Assembly: GCF_003614185.1 (NCBI RefSeq)
Contig: NZ_KZ987724.1
Span: 2,209,360 to 2,273,359, forward strand
Source of the DNA: Paenibacillus aceti
Lineage (GTDB): Bacteria > Bacillota > Bacilli > Paenibacillales > Paenibacillaceae
Reading direction: 5' to 3'
Length of the DNA: 64,000 nt
Part shown: positions 31,504-40,258 of the stretch, piece by piece
How the letters are laid out: every line of letters begins with the position of its first letter
How positions within the stretch are numbered: the first letter of the stretch is position 1
The notes under the pieces: model-generated
Seen by the model: the letters and a program-made list of their open reading frames with translations, nothing else
Told to the model about the DNA's origin: nothing
The model's database searches: none
Position numbers and translations under genes: made by a program

Positions 31504-33258
31504 TCACCCGCGTTTCTTCAATTTCTCGATTACTTTATCAAGGTGCTTGCCGATCTCCACCTGAGCTATAGCTTTGTCTTCTTCTGATTCCGTTTTTTCG
31601 CCCATGATCCCAGCAAACTGAGCCGTTTTAAACCCTAGAGCCTCCATCATTTGCTCATCACTACCTTGACCGCATACAAGGTAGTAGCTCAATACTGAAT
31701 CCTTTTGACCCATACGATGCGTACGATCCTCGCATTGGCTATGAATGCCCGGCGACCAATCCAATTCCCCGAATACGTTGATATTTGCCCTATTTTGCAA
31801 GCCATCAATACCAGCAGCAGCCCGAAGCGATATGACAATTAAGTTAGTCCTTCCTTTGATAAACTGCTCTTTGGCGTATTCCTTTTGTGTATGTGTTTCT
31901 GCTCCAGTTACTCGAACTGGATTAAATGCCTTTAACTCTTCCACCCAAATTTCATATACAGAATGATGGTATCCGTATAAGACAACAGCTTCTCCAGCTT
32001 CAAGCAGCATCCGAACAAATGCTGCCACATAAGGAGCTTTAGCTACGCCAGTAGCTTGCCTTACCTCCTGGGCTATTTCCCGTTTGGCCCTACCTTTTTC
32101 AAAGTTATCCGCTATCGTGTCATAACGTTCTATCAATTCGAATACGGATTTCATTTCCCTTATGAATGTCTTCTCATCAGCATCGATCTCCTGGACGATT
32201 CGGCGTTTTGGCGGAAGCTCTGTAAGAACTTGCTCTTTTGTGCGCCGGAGCATAAGCCCTTCGCGCCGTAGATGTTCCCCAAGAAGCTCAGGATCGGTCA
32301 CAGTCGTTTCTCCGTATCCATAGCACCATTCCCGTGTAAAACTGCCCCAATCACCAAGACATTGATTCTCTATGATGTTCATGACGTTCCAGATTTCTCC
32401 GCCCTGGTTGTAAACTGGTGTGCCTGACAAACCGATTGAATTACCAACGCTTTCTGACAAGAGAGAAGATGCACTATATTTCTCAGTACCGGCTCTCCGT
32501 AATTCTTGAATTTCATCAAAGACCGCAAATTCAAAATTGTAGCTAGGTAATACACTTTTCCAACCTCGAAGCAATCCATAATGGATAATGTAGAAGTTTG
32601 CTGGTGGAAGTTCGTATGGTGTCAAGCCTTTGATGATATGAACTGACTTATCTGGATTGGGAAATAAGGCTATTTCTCCTGTCGCAAGCTGCGGAACGAT
32701 AAACTTAAGGATCTGGCTTTTCCATTGAGTTTGCACACTTGTTGGAGCTACTATGATACCTGGATAACGATTCTGGTGAGCTATCCAAGCCAGTGCTTCT
32801 ACTGTCTTTCCAAGCCCCATATCGTCAGCCAGAAGAGTTGGAGCGTTGTTATTGAGAAATGCTACCCCTTCCTTTTGAAACTCTGCCAGAACTCCGTTAA
32901 AGTACATTCGAGACGGTTCGATTTTTTGGGGCCCGCGCCTGATCTCGTTACGCTTGAGAACATAATTAACTGCCTCATTAAATTGCCGATCCCATTTATC
33001 CTGATCGATGATCCTGAGTGGATAACGCATCATGAGCCAGTTCAGATCACCATTTGTACGCTTGTTGCTCTTAAACTTAGCAATTCCCTTGTATCTTCCT
33101 TCCGCTCCTGGAAATAGCCGTTTAGCTGCCTGACAAACTACTGGTTCGCCTTCGATTATCCAACTATCAGTTCTATCTTCATATCTCAAAGTTCCGTAGT
33201 AATAATCAGCCGCTCCAGGAGACTTAAGATAGGCAGGAATCTCTTCTAATGCTTCCAA
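31504..33258 (-). CDS. SNF2-type DNA helicase/translocase
   Basis: 584 residues. Walker A (ADDMGLGKT) is near residue 148, APTSVQTQWKSQILKF follows, motif II is DEIQ rather than the usual DEAH, and motif III is LSGTPVYNQ. The C-terminal half has the typical RTHRMGQKDSV motif VI. The pair with the nuclease-like gene upstream is common in phages and probably works in replication restart or recombination. Confidence 0.88.
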   Translation of the reverse strand: MEALEEIPAYLKSPGAADYYYGTLRYEDRTDSWIIEGEPVVCQAAKRLFPGAEGRYKGIAKFKSNKRTNGDLNWLMMRYPLRIIDQDKWDRQFNEAVNYVLKRNEIRRGPQKIEPSRMYFNGVLAEFQKEGVAFLNNNAPTLLADDMGLGKTVEALAWIAHQNRYPGIIVAPTSVQTQWKSQILKFIVPQLATGEIALFPNPDKSVHIIKGLTPYELPPANFYIIHYGLLRGWKSVLPSYNFEFAVFDEIQELRRAGTEKYSASSLLSESVGNSIGLSGTPVYNQGGEIWNVMNIIENQCLGDWGSFTREWCYGYGETTVTDPELLGEHLRREGLMLRRTKEQVLTELPPKRRIVQEIDADEKTFIREMKSVFELIERYDTIADNFEKGRAKREIAQEVRQATGVAKAPYVAAFVRMLLEAGEAVVLYGYHHSVYEIWVEELKAFNPVRVTGAETHTQKEYAKEQFIKGRTNLIVISLRAAAGIDGLQNRANINVFGELDWSPGIHSQCEDRTHRMGQKDSVLSYYLVCGQGSDEQMMEALGFKTAQFAGIMGEKTESEEDKAIAQVEIGKHLDKVIEKLKKRG

Positions 33259-33269
33259 TTACAATCACC

Positions 33270-33632
33270 TCATTTACTCGATATTCCCCAAAGCTTTCGA
33301 AGTCCGATTGATACAACAGGTTTACCGTTAATGGTTTCAGGCAGGTCCATATACCGTTCGATTACGAGAATCAATCCTTTTACATCATCGAATCCAGCGT
33401 AGCGTTCAAGCTGTTTATAAACGCTAACCTCGTTTGGTTTACCCTTTTTGGCTTCAATGCCGATCCCATCACCAGTAAGAAAGTCAATTCGATTTCGTGG
33501 GGCCAGAGGGACTTCATGTTGAAATGAAATCCCTGCGGCAGTAAGCTGCTGTGCTATCATGTTGTGAAGCTTATATTCATCAGTAATGACATGACACCTA
33601 ATTTTCTTGATAGATGAAATTACTTGTTCCAT
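33270..33632 (-). CDS. PD-(D/E)XK nuclease-like protein
   Basis: 120 residues. The core RIDFLTGDGIGIEAKKGKPN has the D...ExK layout of restriction-type and VRR-type nucleases, preceded by a helix with LHNMIAQQLTAAG. It is next to the SNF2 gene. Likely a DNA structure nuclease; the exact family is not decided. Confidence 0.65.
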   Translation of the reverse strand: MEQVISSIKKIRCHVITDEYKLHNMIAQQLTAAGISFQHEVPLAPRNRIDFLTGDGIGIEAKKGKPNEVSVYKQLERYAGFDDVKGLILVIERYMDLPETINGKPVVSIGLRKLWGISSK

Positions 33633-33635
33633 AAC

Positions 33636-33941
33636 CTATCCTTCATGATCATTGAGAACTAAAGTATCATTCTCGATCTGAGCGGTAACTTGGTTGGGAT
33701 CTTCGGAAAATCCCCAATGACCATGATCTTTCATGATTGCGATTACTTCTGGAGCATATGGTTCATCGGTATTAACAACCAGATAGGTATTCGCCGCATC
33801 CTTACCTTCTTCGTAGCGGCCTTGCTCAATCTTCCAGAGGATACGAGACAGTTCGCTTCTGTCACGATCATCAAGATATTTATCTACGTCCTCGTTTTTG
33901 ATTACCGTGAATTTCATTTCCATTCCAAGAATTTCGGTCAT
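33636..33941 (-). CDS. Hypothetical phage protein (101 residues)
   Basis: Starts MTEILGMEMKFTVIKNEDVD with GGGAAG upstream; an internal ATG at 33917-33923 would remove the overlap of about 60 bases with the preceding gene. It is acidic and has a DRSELSRILWKIEQGRYEEG helix. Unknown. Confidence 0.5.
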   Translation of the reverse strand: MTEILGMEMKFTVIKNEDVDKYLDDRDRSELSRILWKIEQGRYEEGKDAANTYLVVNTDEPYAPEVIAIMKDHGHWGFSEDPNQVTAQIENDTLVLNDHEG

Positions 33942-34410
33942 TCTTCATCTTCCCTTCTGCTTGGTTTAATAGCTTGTTTCTGGCCCGTTTCCGAGCCGCT
34001 TTCTCTTTTTTGACTTGCTCCAACGGCACAAATTCGCCGCGCTTTTTTATTAGTATTTCGATGTGGAAAGTCGGATACAAGGCCTGAAAGAGCTTGAGTT
34101 TTACCATAAAGGTAGATGTTTCTACTCCTTTGATATCTATTACTCGTTTTGATCCGTCAAGATCGGTGATAAGGAAATCTGCGATATATGTGATTTTTGG
34201 CTGCTCCTGAAGAACGAACTTCGGCTGGCATGAGAAGTCTTTTATCTCTCCGTATTTCTTCTTCAGAAGCAGTTCTTGATAATACTCGCCTTCCATCTTG
34301 CTATCAAAGAGTATGCCTTGTACGTCAAGTTCATATTTTTCTACTAACCACGCTTCGAATAATGTTCCATCAGGGGTGACAATGACCTTAGTAGCGTTGT
34401 ATTTACTCAC
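33880..34410 (-). CDS. DUF1064 family protein (RusA/resolvase-type neighbour)
   Basis: 176 residues. It contains FDSKMEGEYYQELLLKKKYG, then FVLQEQPKITYIADFLITDL and RVIDIKGVETSTFMVKLKLF. This matches DUF1064, a restriction-endonuclease-like fold with D and D/E-x-K residues found in Gram-positive phages. The C-terminus is very basic. It is thought to process recombination or replication DNA. Confidence 0.75.
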   Translation of the reverse strand: MSKYNATKVIVTPDGTLFEAWLVEKYELDVQGILFDSKMEGEYYQELLLKKKYGEIKDFSCQPKFVLQEQPKITYIADFLITDLDGSKRVIDIKGVETSTFMVKLKLFQALYPTFHIEILIKKRGEFVPLEQVKKEKAARKRARNKLLNQAEGKMKNDRNSWNGNEIHGNQKRGRR

Positions 34411-34414
34411 GATG

Positions 34415-35521
34415 CTATTTACCCTCCGATATGCGATAAGGTAGGATCAGGTGGGTATCAGTTTCGTTTCCAACGCCCTTGAATACAATTGGACTCATCC
34501 TACCTGTATAGTTAATGGCTACTTCTTCCGTTTCTATGGTCTTAAGAGCGCTTAAAGCGAAGTTAGCGTTGAATGCAACCATAAATTCCTTTCCGCTTAA
34601 TTCTTGTACCCCAACAAATTCGTTGGCTTTCCCTTCATCCGATTCAGATCTCAATTCGATTTCATCGCCCACGGACATTTTTACCAAGCCTTTTTTCTCT
34701 CTGGCGAAAATATTTACTCCCTGAAGCGCTTCGATAAAATCCTGAGTTTTTACTGTGGCTACAGATTCGAAGTTTGTCGGAGTGATCCTGTCAACGTCTG
34801 GATAAGCACCTTCTAGCACCCTTGACAAAAAGACAAACGATTCAGATTTAACGATAAATTTACCTCTAAACAAAGAGATGCTTATGACTTCTTTATCCGG
34901 TAATATTTTAATGAGTTCATTTAATGCAGCAGCTCCAACTACGGTTTCAAAATCGAATCCTTCTTCGGATTTTCCTGAAGTCTTTGACAGCCTGTGCCTG
35001 TCCGTTCCTGTGACTTCGATTTCGTTATCAATCGACCGGAGTCTTAAACCAGTGAGAATAGGAGCGTCCTCTTCCGTGTACGTAGCAAATGAAGTCTTGC
35101 TGACCAGTTCTTTTAAGGTTTGACCAGTAATTCGAACCGTCTTTCCCAATTCCTCTTCAAATTCTGGATATTCTGCCGGGTCCATGCCAACCATTTCAAA
35201 CTTCGATCTGCCGCTCTTAATCTCAGTTGTCTGTCCCTCTGCGGATAGATCAACTACATCCTTAGCCTTTTTAACAACTTCCAGAAATCTCTTTCCTGGG
35301 ATAGCCACTGATCCGGGGCTAATCAATTGGAAATCATCCGCTGGAATCTTAGTTCGAAGGAATACAGTGCCATCACCGCCAGTCAGGGATAGACCTTCTT
35401 CGTTTGCAATGACTAATATTTCGGAGAGTATTGGAATAATTGTTTTGCTGCTCAATACCTTAGATACTCGATCCAAAGCTTTAAATAGAGTAGATTTATC
35501 GATCGATATTTTCATTTTCAA
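34415..35521 (-). CDS. dnaN: DNA polymerase III beta subunit (sliding clamp), phage copy
   Basis: 368 residues spanning all three clamp domains. Recognisable parts are SKTIIPILSEILVIANEEGL, SFATYTEEDAPILTGLRLRS, GTDRHRLSK in the second domain and the C-terminal PIVFKGVGNETDTHLILPYR. The family's usual length (about 370) is kept, so it looks functional. It would hold the host polymerase on phage DNA or displace the host clamp. It overlaps the preceding small gene by 26 bases. Confidence 0.92.
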   Translation of the reverse strand: MKMKISIDKSTLFKALDRVSKVLSSKTIIPILSEILVIANEEGLSLTGGDGTVFLRTKIPADDFQLISPGSVAIPGKRFLEVVKKAKDVVDLSAEGQTTEIKSGRSKFEMVGMDPAEYPEFEEELGKTVRITGQTLKELVSKTSFATYTEEDAPILTGLRLRSIDNEIEVTGTDRHRLSKTSGKSEEGFDFETVVGAAALNELIKILPDKEVISISLFRGKFIVKSESFVFLSRVLEGAYPDVDRITPTNFESVATVKTQDFIEALQGVNIFAREKKGLVKMSVGDEIELRSESDEGKANEFVGVQELSGKEFMVAFNANFALSALKTIETEEVAINYTGRMSPIVFKGVGNETDTHLILPYRISEGK

Positions 35522-35618
35522 TTACCTTCCCTTCTGGATCTAATCCAAAGGACTCTAATCCCTTTCTGATAAAAAGGTCAAAATCTTGATCAAAAAGTTC
35601 GTAATCATCATGTTTCAA
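35496..35618 (-). CDS. Small protein between helicase loader and clamp (40 residues)
   Basis: From TTG 35616-35618 with AGAAGGAGGG upstream: KHDDYELFDQDFDLFIRKGL onward. It is very acidic. An in-frame ATG further upstream would overlap the loader gene and has no good site, so I prefer the TTG. Confidence 0.5.
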   Translation of the reverse strand: MKHDDYELFDQDFDLFIRKGLESFGLDPEGKVIENENIDR

Positions 35619-35622
35619 AGGG

Positions 35623-36570
35623 TTAATCCCTCCTTCTGTTTCGTCCGCCAACTGGAAGCACCTTAACAAATGGCTCAATTCGTTCGATGATACGTTCAGC
35701 CTTCTTCTCGTGTTGCTTTCGATCCGCATCCTTTGCATCCTTAACATTTGCAAGGTGATATCTAAGCTCATTGATAGTTAAGTTTGAGGTATAAATAGTT
35801 GGAAGTTCTTCCATCCGTCGTTGCAATATCGCCCCTAACACCTCGTCTCTTGTCCATGACGTTAGTGGTTCAGCCCCGATATCATCCAGAATGAGAACGG
35901 AAGCTTCTTTCAATGCTTCTAACTTAGATAGAACTCCGTTTGATCCAATAGAATCCTTAACTTCGGCGAGAAAATCAGGCACATAAACCATCAGAACATC
36001 TGTTCCACGCTTCGCAAGTTCCTGAGCGATTGCCCCAGCTACTCTGCTCTTTCCAACTCCCATATTTCCGTAAAAGTAAAGCCCCTTGACGGTCTCCCCA
36101 GGAGCAAATTCCGCGCAGAAGCGCATTGCTTCTACAATAGCTGCTCTTCTTGGTGGATCTGGTTCGATATCCTCAAACGTGGCATTGACAATACTTTTGG
36201 GAATGTGATGGCTCTTGATTAATCTTTCAATCTTTTGCTGCTTCTCATAGCCAATTAAAACGGGGCATTTCGCCAGTCTGAAATTCAGACATGATTTATC
36301 AGGATCAACATCAACAACGCTCATATGCCCCTTCTGATCGTTCTGACATCCACTTAAACCGGGGCATGACTTACAATGATCAAAGTATGTGAGGTGCTGT
36401 GATAAATCCCTATACATGATCGGCTTAAGCAGGTCGTTAGATTGGTCAGGATAATCCCTCAAAATCCTTCTAACCTCATCATGGTTAGTCATCTGCTTAA
36501 TTATCTTTGCTTGTCGATCCGCAAAGTTTGAAGGGACTAGCTTTTTAAGCTCTTCTCCCAATGTCTGCAC
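35623..36570 (-). CDS. DnaI/DnaC-type helicase loader
   Basis: 315 residues. The N-terminal half has a Cys cluster (CKSCPGLSGC near 66-75, plus C94 and C102) as in the DnaI zinc domain. Residues 168-175 are Walker A (GNMGVGKS), 225-231 Walker B (VLILDDIG), followed by SNLTINEL. The loader places the replicative helicase at the phage origin. No phage helicase or primase is seen nearby, so it probably recruits the host DnaB/DnaC helicase. Confidence 0.9.
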   Translation of the reverse strand: MQTLGEELKKLVPSNFADRQAKIIKQMTNHDEVRRILRDYPDQSNDLLKPIMYRDLSQHLTYFDHCKSCPGLSGCQNDQKGHMSVVDVDPDKSCLNFRLAKCPVLIGYEKQQKIERLIKSHHIPKSIVNATFEDIEPDPPRRAAIVEAMRFCAEFAPGETVKGLYFYGNMGVGKSRVAGAIAQELAKRGTDVLMVYVPDFLAEVKDSIGSNGVLSKLEALKEASVLILDDIGAEPLTSWTRDEVLGAILQRRMEELPTIYTSNLTINELRYHLANVKDAKDADRKQHEKKAERIIERIEPFVKVLPVGGRNRRRD

Positions 36571-36576
36571 AGATCA

Positions 36577-37665
36577 TCACCCCTTGCGATTAGCCTTTAG
36601 CTGCTCTAGCATCCGCTGCACATCATCTTCACTGTATTCGCTAGATTCGATTCGCTCAGAAGCGGCAGAAATCAAATCGCTTTCCGGTTTGTCATCTTCG
36701 GATGGATTGACTGCATGAAGTGAGTAAATCACTGGAGCGCAATAACTTAGGGAATGAACTTCATCACGCTTATGCTTTGGTTTGAACTTGTCAAAAGCTT
36801 GGTCAATGCCATCTAAAGTTGTTTGAAGCGGAACTCCGTCTTTAATCAACTCATCAATCACTTGTTCATCGGATTTCGTAATTTCTAATCCCTTACCACG
36901 TCTCCGAAGATATTTATCAGCTGTAGCCTGGCGATAATCGATATCCGAAGATGATATTTTGTCCTGAATAGAGTCGGTACCTGTTTCAGAAGTGACAGGA
37001 TTCCATTCCTGTCGGGTAAACGGCATCCCCTCATCCTTCGTTTTCGATTCGCCGTCAGGCGTATTAAAACAACAACAATTGTCTTTAATATTGTCTTTAA
37101 ACATGTCTTTAGACACCCTCTCCGCCTTAGAGCCGCAAGGGATTGAGTCACCTTCGACTTCATGTTTTGTGAAGTTTTCACCCTCTGAAACTTCATGTTT
37201 TGTGAAGTCGTACTTCATGTTTTGTGAAGTTTTATCATTCTCCCCTTGGTCTAATGGCTTGCTTTGATCATCCGAAAACTTCATGTTTTGTGAAGTTTTT
37301 CTTTTGAGATTTTGATGGATTAGATTATCAAATCTGTCCGAATCCCACCCCATAACCGGGCTAATTTGCCAAAGGTCATAATCCTTATTAATGGAGAATA
37401 GTTTTTCGCTATGTTGCCAAGTGATTACCTTGGCATTTTCAAGGAACAAGAGTTCTTTCTTGATGTGTGTTGCTGGTATGCCGCAGATTTCAAAATCCTT
37501 TAGCTTTGGGATATAAGCATCCTTTAGATTGCAGCCATACGATAATCTCCAGATAAATAGAAGAATATCTTTCTGCCTCTTGGTGAAATTACGCCTGATT
37601 AACTCATTCCAAAGCTCATTTGCCAGTTTCACATACCCGTTCTCAGGTTGAGGATTCTTTGCCAC
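36577..37665 (-). CDS. Replication initiation protein (Rep_O / DnaD-like)
   Basis: 362 residues. The first 110 residues form a winged-helix domain (NELIRRNFTKRQKDILLFIW, then RLSYGCNLKDAYIPKL), as in lambda O-type initiators. The middle linker (about residues 140-175) is encoded by four copies of a 19-bp iteron. The C-terminal half is helical. It lies upstream of the loader gene. It presumably binds its own gene's iterons and opens the origin. Confidence 0.85.
   Translation of the reverse strand: MAKNPQPENGYVKLANELWNELIRRNFTKRQKDILLFIWRLSYGCNLKDAYIPKLKDFEICGIPATHIKKELLFLENAKVITWQHSEKLFSINKDYDLWQISPVMGWDSDRFDNLIHQNLKRKTSQNMKFSDDQSKPLDQGENDKTSQNMKYDFTKHEVSEGENFTKHEVEGDSIPCGSKAERVSKDMFKDNIKDNCCCFNTPDGESKTKDEGMPFTRQEWNPVTSETGTDSIQDKISSSDIDYRQATADKYLRRRGKGLEITKSDEQVIDELIKDGVPLQTTLDGIDQAFDKFKPKHKRDEVHSLSYCAPVIYSLHAVNPSEDDKPESDLISAASERIESSEYSEDDVQRMLEQLKANRKG
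37157..37296. repeat. Origin iterons inside the initiator gene
   Basis: Four perfect copies of ACTTCATGTTTTGTGAAGT at 37157-37175, 37190-37208, 37212-37230 and 37278-37296. Each is nearly palindromic (ACTTCA...TGAAGT). Two copies are read as TSQNMK and two as FTKHEV, so they are in different reading frames. This means the DNA, not the protein, is conserved. Likely the phage replication origin. Confidence 0.85.
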
Positions 37666-37670
37666 TCACC

Positions 37671-38003
37671 TCACCCCATCGATTCAAGCACATACCGATT
37701 ACCACCGATCTCTATCGTTTTAAATGTGCCATCATCAAGAACTTCTTTTACATGTATGGATACTCTCCGCCTTATCTTAACCTCCATATAGGCCGGTTCG
37801 TCGGGAGGTACAATTTCGATAGCCCTACCCGAACCGTGAATACGGCGAATCAATCCCTTTTGCTCTAGTCGCTCTATGTGACCAGCAACCGTTGATGATG
37901 ACTTAAGACCAACGCCAATACCTATTTCTCGGAATGTAGGCGAATAGCCATTTTCTTGTTGATATTGAGCGATAAAATCCAGTATTCTTTGTTGCGTTTT
38001 CAT
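37671..38003 (-). CDS. LexA-type winged-helix protein without peptidase
   Basis: 110 residues. The first 65 match the LexA DNA-binding domain ([20 protein letters not shown], then [20 protein letters not shown] and [10 protein letters not shown]). The rest is a short beta part and lacks the Ser-Lys autoprotease. It overlaps no other gene and directly precedes the initiator. It may repress early or replication genes. Confidence 0.75.
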   Translation of the reverse strand: MKTQQRILDFIAQYQQENGYSPTFREIGIGVGLKSSSTVAGHIERLEQKGLIRRIHGSGRAIEIVPPDEPAYMEVKIRRRVSIHVKEVLDDGTFKTIEIGGNRYVLESMG

Positions 38004-38017
38004 ATAATCATCACCCG

Positions 38018-38422
38018 CTATCTTCGATCATTCGCTAGGTTGTCATACTCATTCAATAAAACCCTGAGACTATATTTAAGAGCGTTTATTACCTGCTCAT
38101 TACTCGTTACAGCATTGGTCCAGCGTACCTTCTCTGCTTCTAGATCAGCTTCTTCAATCCTCAAATCTACTACAGCCAATTCAGCACGCTGGGCCTTATC
38201 CTTACTTGCCGATACATAAGCTTCTGCGTATACACGTTTTCTCTCTGCGTACTTATGCTTGTAATCTCTCACGGCATCAGCAGCTTTGCGCCCAATAATT
38301 ATTTGTACCTCTGATAATATTTCAATCTTACGTGCAAGCGTTTCAGGGTACTCGTGGCTGCACTGATCCGCCATGTTATATAGCTGTCCAAGTGTATATT
38401 GCTTGTTAAGCAGCGCAGACAC
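38018..38422 (-). CDS. Helical phage protein next to SSB
   Basis: 134 residues, with several long helices ([20 protein letters not shown], then [20 protein letters not shown]). Lambda-type phages often have such a protein beside SSB. No motif recognised. Confidence 0.55.
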   Translation of the reverse strand: MSALLNKQYTLGQLYNMADQCSHEYPETLARKIEILSEVQIIIGRKAADAVRDYKHKYAERKRVYAEAYVSASKDKAQRAELAVVDLRIEEADLEAEKVRWTNAVTSNEQVINALKYSLRVLLNEYDNLANDRR

Positions 38423-38436
38423 ATCCCTTCAATGCG

Positions 38437-38874
38437 TTAGAATGGCAAGTCATCGTCTGAAATATCAATAGGTTTTCCGTCATCTGAGAATGGATCTGAA
38501 TCATTACTGTGTGATGAATGTCTGGTACTATTTCCTCCGCTCGATCCATTGTCGCGGTTCGATTCTAGGAACCGGACGTTATCGGCTACAATCTCAGTAA
38601 CATATATACGCCTGCCCTCGTTGTTCTCGTAATTTCTTACCTGGATGCGTCCTTCTACAGCAACCAGACGACCTTTACGCAAGTAATTCGCACACGTCTC
38701 AGCAAGCTGTCTCCAGGTTACAACTGGAATAAAGTCTGCTTCGCGTTCGCCACTTTGCGAGGTGAATGGTCTGTCAACAGCTACAGTAAATTGGGTAACA
38801 GCAACGCCAGAAGGCGTATATCGAAGATCTGGATCGCGAGTTAAACGACCGATCAGAATGACACGATTCAACAT
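38437..38874 (-). CDS. ssb: Single-stranded DNA-binding protein
   Basis: 145 residues. The OB-fold is clear: [20 protein letters not shown], then [27 protein letters not shown] and [20 protein letters not shown]. The C-terminal tail is acidic and ends DISDDDLPF, the interaction tip typical of SSB proteins. It supports replication and the annealing protein encoded next to it. Confidence 0.95.
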   Translation of the reverse strand: MLNRVILIGRLTRDPDLRYTPSGVAVTQFTVAVDRPFTSQSGEREADFIPVVTWRQLAETCANYLRKGRLVAVEGRIQVRNYENNEGRRIYVTEIVADNVRFLESNRDNGSSGGNSTRHSSHSNDSDPFSDDGKPIDISDDDLPF

Positions 38875-38888
38875 TTAAGTCACCTTCC

Positions 38889-39923
38889 TCATTTGATCCC
38901 CATGAGCTGGGCCAACGTTTTACATAACGGCCACTTATTCTTGGATGTAATGGATGCCGGCATTTGAAAGCTATATTCAGCAGCAAGTTGGAGAATCAAA
39001 GAGTTATCCGCCGCCATTAGCTCTTCAAGAGTTTTTGGACGATCAATTGCTATTTCATGTTGATTATTATGGTCCTCTGATTCAACTTCATTGTCGTCAT
39101 CAGACCCTAATTGATCCTCTAACTTAAACAGCCATCCTTTAATTTCATATGCTTCTGCTTTTGTCAGATTTGCTGGATCATTGGTGATAGCACCCTCAGA
39201 CCTAGTCTTATACCACTCTCGGAGCTTAATGTCCGAATTAAACCCCTTGACTCTAGCAAGATCCATTAGTTGTAGGTATCCTTTAGAGTCTATGACCTTA
39301 TCGATCTTGCGGGGTCGCAAATCATCTGTAGGATCAGCACCAGTTACTAGATCGTCATCCAACGTTCCTAGGTATGCATCAGCTCCGACACCAAGGAATG
39401 AGGTTGCCCGTTTGATACCTTTAGTAAGCATCCCTTTACGCGCAGCTCCTTTTTCCCTGAAATGCTCATGATCAGTAGGTATTGGCGGTAAACTGTGAAC
39501 TGTGATCCATTCCCATTGGTTCGTTTCCTCATTTAAAACTCGGTATCCAATAAGAAGCTCAATCTCAGCTGAATACTGGTGCTTTGTATATCCTCCGCCT
39601 GTTGTCAGGCTACCATCATATGTTTCGTTTTGGATTGCCCACGTCCAATTTGTCGGCCCGAAAACCCAATTCATACGGTCTACATGAGCTTGATAGGAGT
39701 AACCCGTTGTATCATACCCTTTTTTTGTCTCGCTCCCTTTGGACTCTTGAATAGCATCCTCATCCAGCGGTAAACGGAGAAGAGGAAGAAGCTTATTAAC
39801 ATCATCTGGCGTGAATGGAGATTTAATTGGAATCTCTACTCCAAACTCTTCAGCAATCTGTTTAAGATCTCCGAAGGTTTTAGGCGCTTTTGGAAGTTGC
39901 CTTTTCGTTTCGGTTGTGGTCAT
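38889..39923 (-). CDS. Rad52/Sak-type single-strand annealing protein
   Basis: 344 residues. Core features: GYSYQAHVDRMNWVFGPTNW, then TGGGYTKHQYSAEIELLIGY, ARKGMLTKGIKRATSFLGVG and DAYLGTLDDD. These match the Rad52/22 (Sak) annealase family. The C-terminus is acidic and may bind SSB. With the ATPase upstream it forms the phage recombination module. Confidence 0.85.
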   Translation of the reverse strand: MTTTETKRQLPKAPKTFGDLKQIAEEFGVEIPIKSPFTPDDVNKLLPLLRLPLDEDAIQESKGSETKKGYDTTGYSYQAHVDRMNWVFGPTNWTWAIQNETYDGSLTTGGGYTKHQYSAEIELLIGYRVLNEETNQWEWITVHSLPPIPTDHEHFREKGAARKGMLTKGIKRATSFLGVGADAYLGTLDDDLVTGADPTDDLRPRKIDKVIDSKGYLQLMDLARVKGFNSDIKLREWYKTRSEGAITNDPANLTKAEAYEIKGWLFKLEDQLGSDDDNEVESEDHNNQHEIAIDRPKTLEELMAADNSLILQLAAEYSFQMPASITSKNKWPLCKTLAQLMGIK

Positions 39924-40258
39924 TTTCTCGCCTTCCTTTCAAAGCTCACATCATCCAGCCACAAACTAGCAAGATACGCACACCCGGCCATCTTATGCTC
40001 ATGTTTAGGTTCTCTCGATGCCAATATTGCTCCGATGTGATAGAGAGCTTTCTGAGGGTTTATGCCGTCCTTTCGTTCGATCTCAAGATGGTCAACCCCG
40101 TCATAAAACCAGCTTGATATAAATTCATTCCATTTAGTGCGACGATTCATATCCTTAAACTCATCAGGGATATCCTCATATTTCGGCAACAGCTTGTTGA
40201 CATCACCGCCGTAAACAAATTCAGTAGCTGTAACTTCTTGTGGTATCAACTCAGGCAT
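39920..40258 (-). CDS. Conserved recombination-module protein (112 residues)
   Basis: Starts at ATG 40256-40258 with GGAAGGTG upstream, and overlaps both neighbours by 4-8 bases. A HNRRTKW-type segment and KALYHIGAILASREPKHEHK are visible. Its position between annealase and ATPase in an overlapping operon suggests a role in recombination. Family not recognised. Confidence 0.6.
   Translation of the reverse strand: MPELIPQEVTATEFVYGGDVNKLLPKYEDIPDEFKDMNRRTKWNEFISSWFYDGVDHLEIERKDGINPQKALYHIGAILASREPKHEHKMAGCAYLASLWLDDVSFERKARK

Noticed and set aside
37157-37296. Regular repeats that might suggest a CRISPR array
   Set aside because: The repeats are 19 bp with irregular, short spacers and lie inside the initiator coding frame. 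They are origin iterons.
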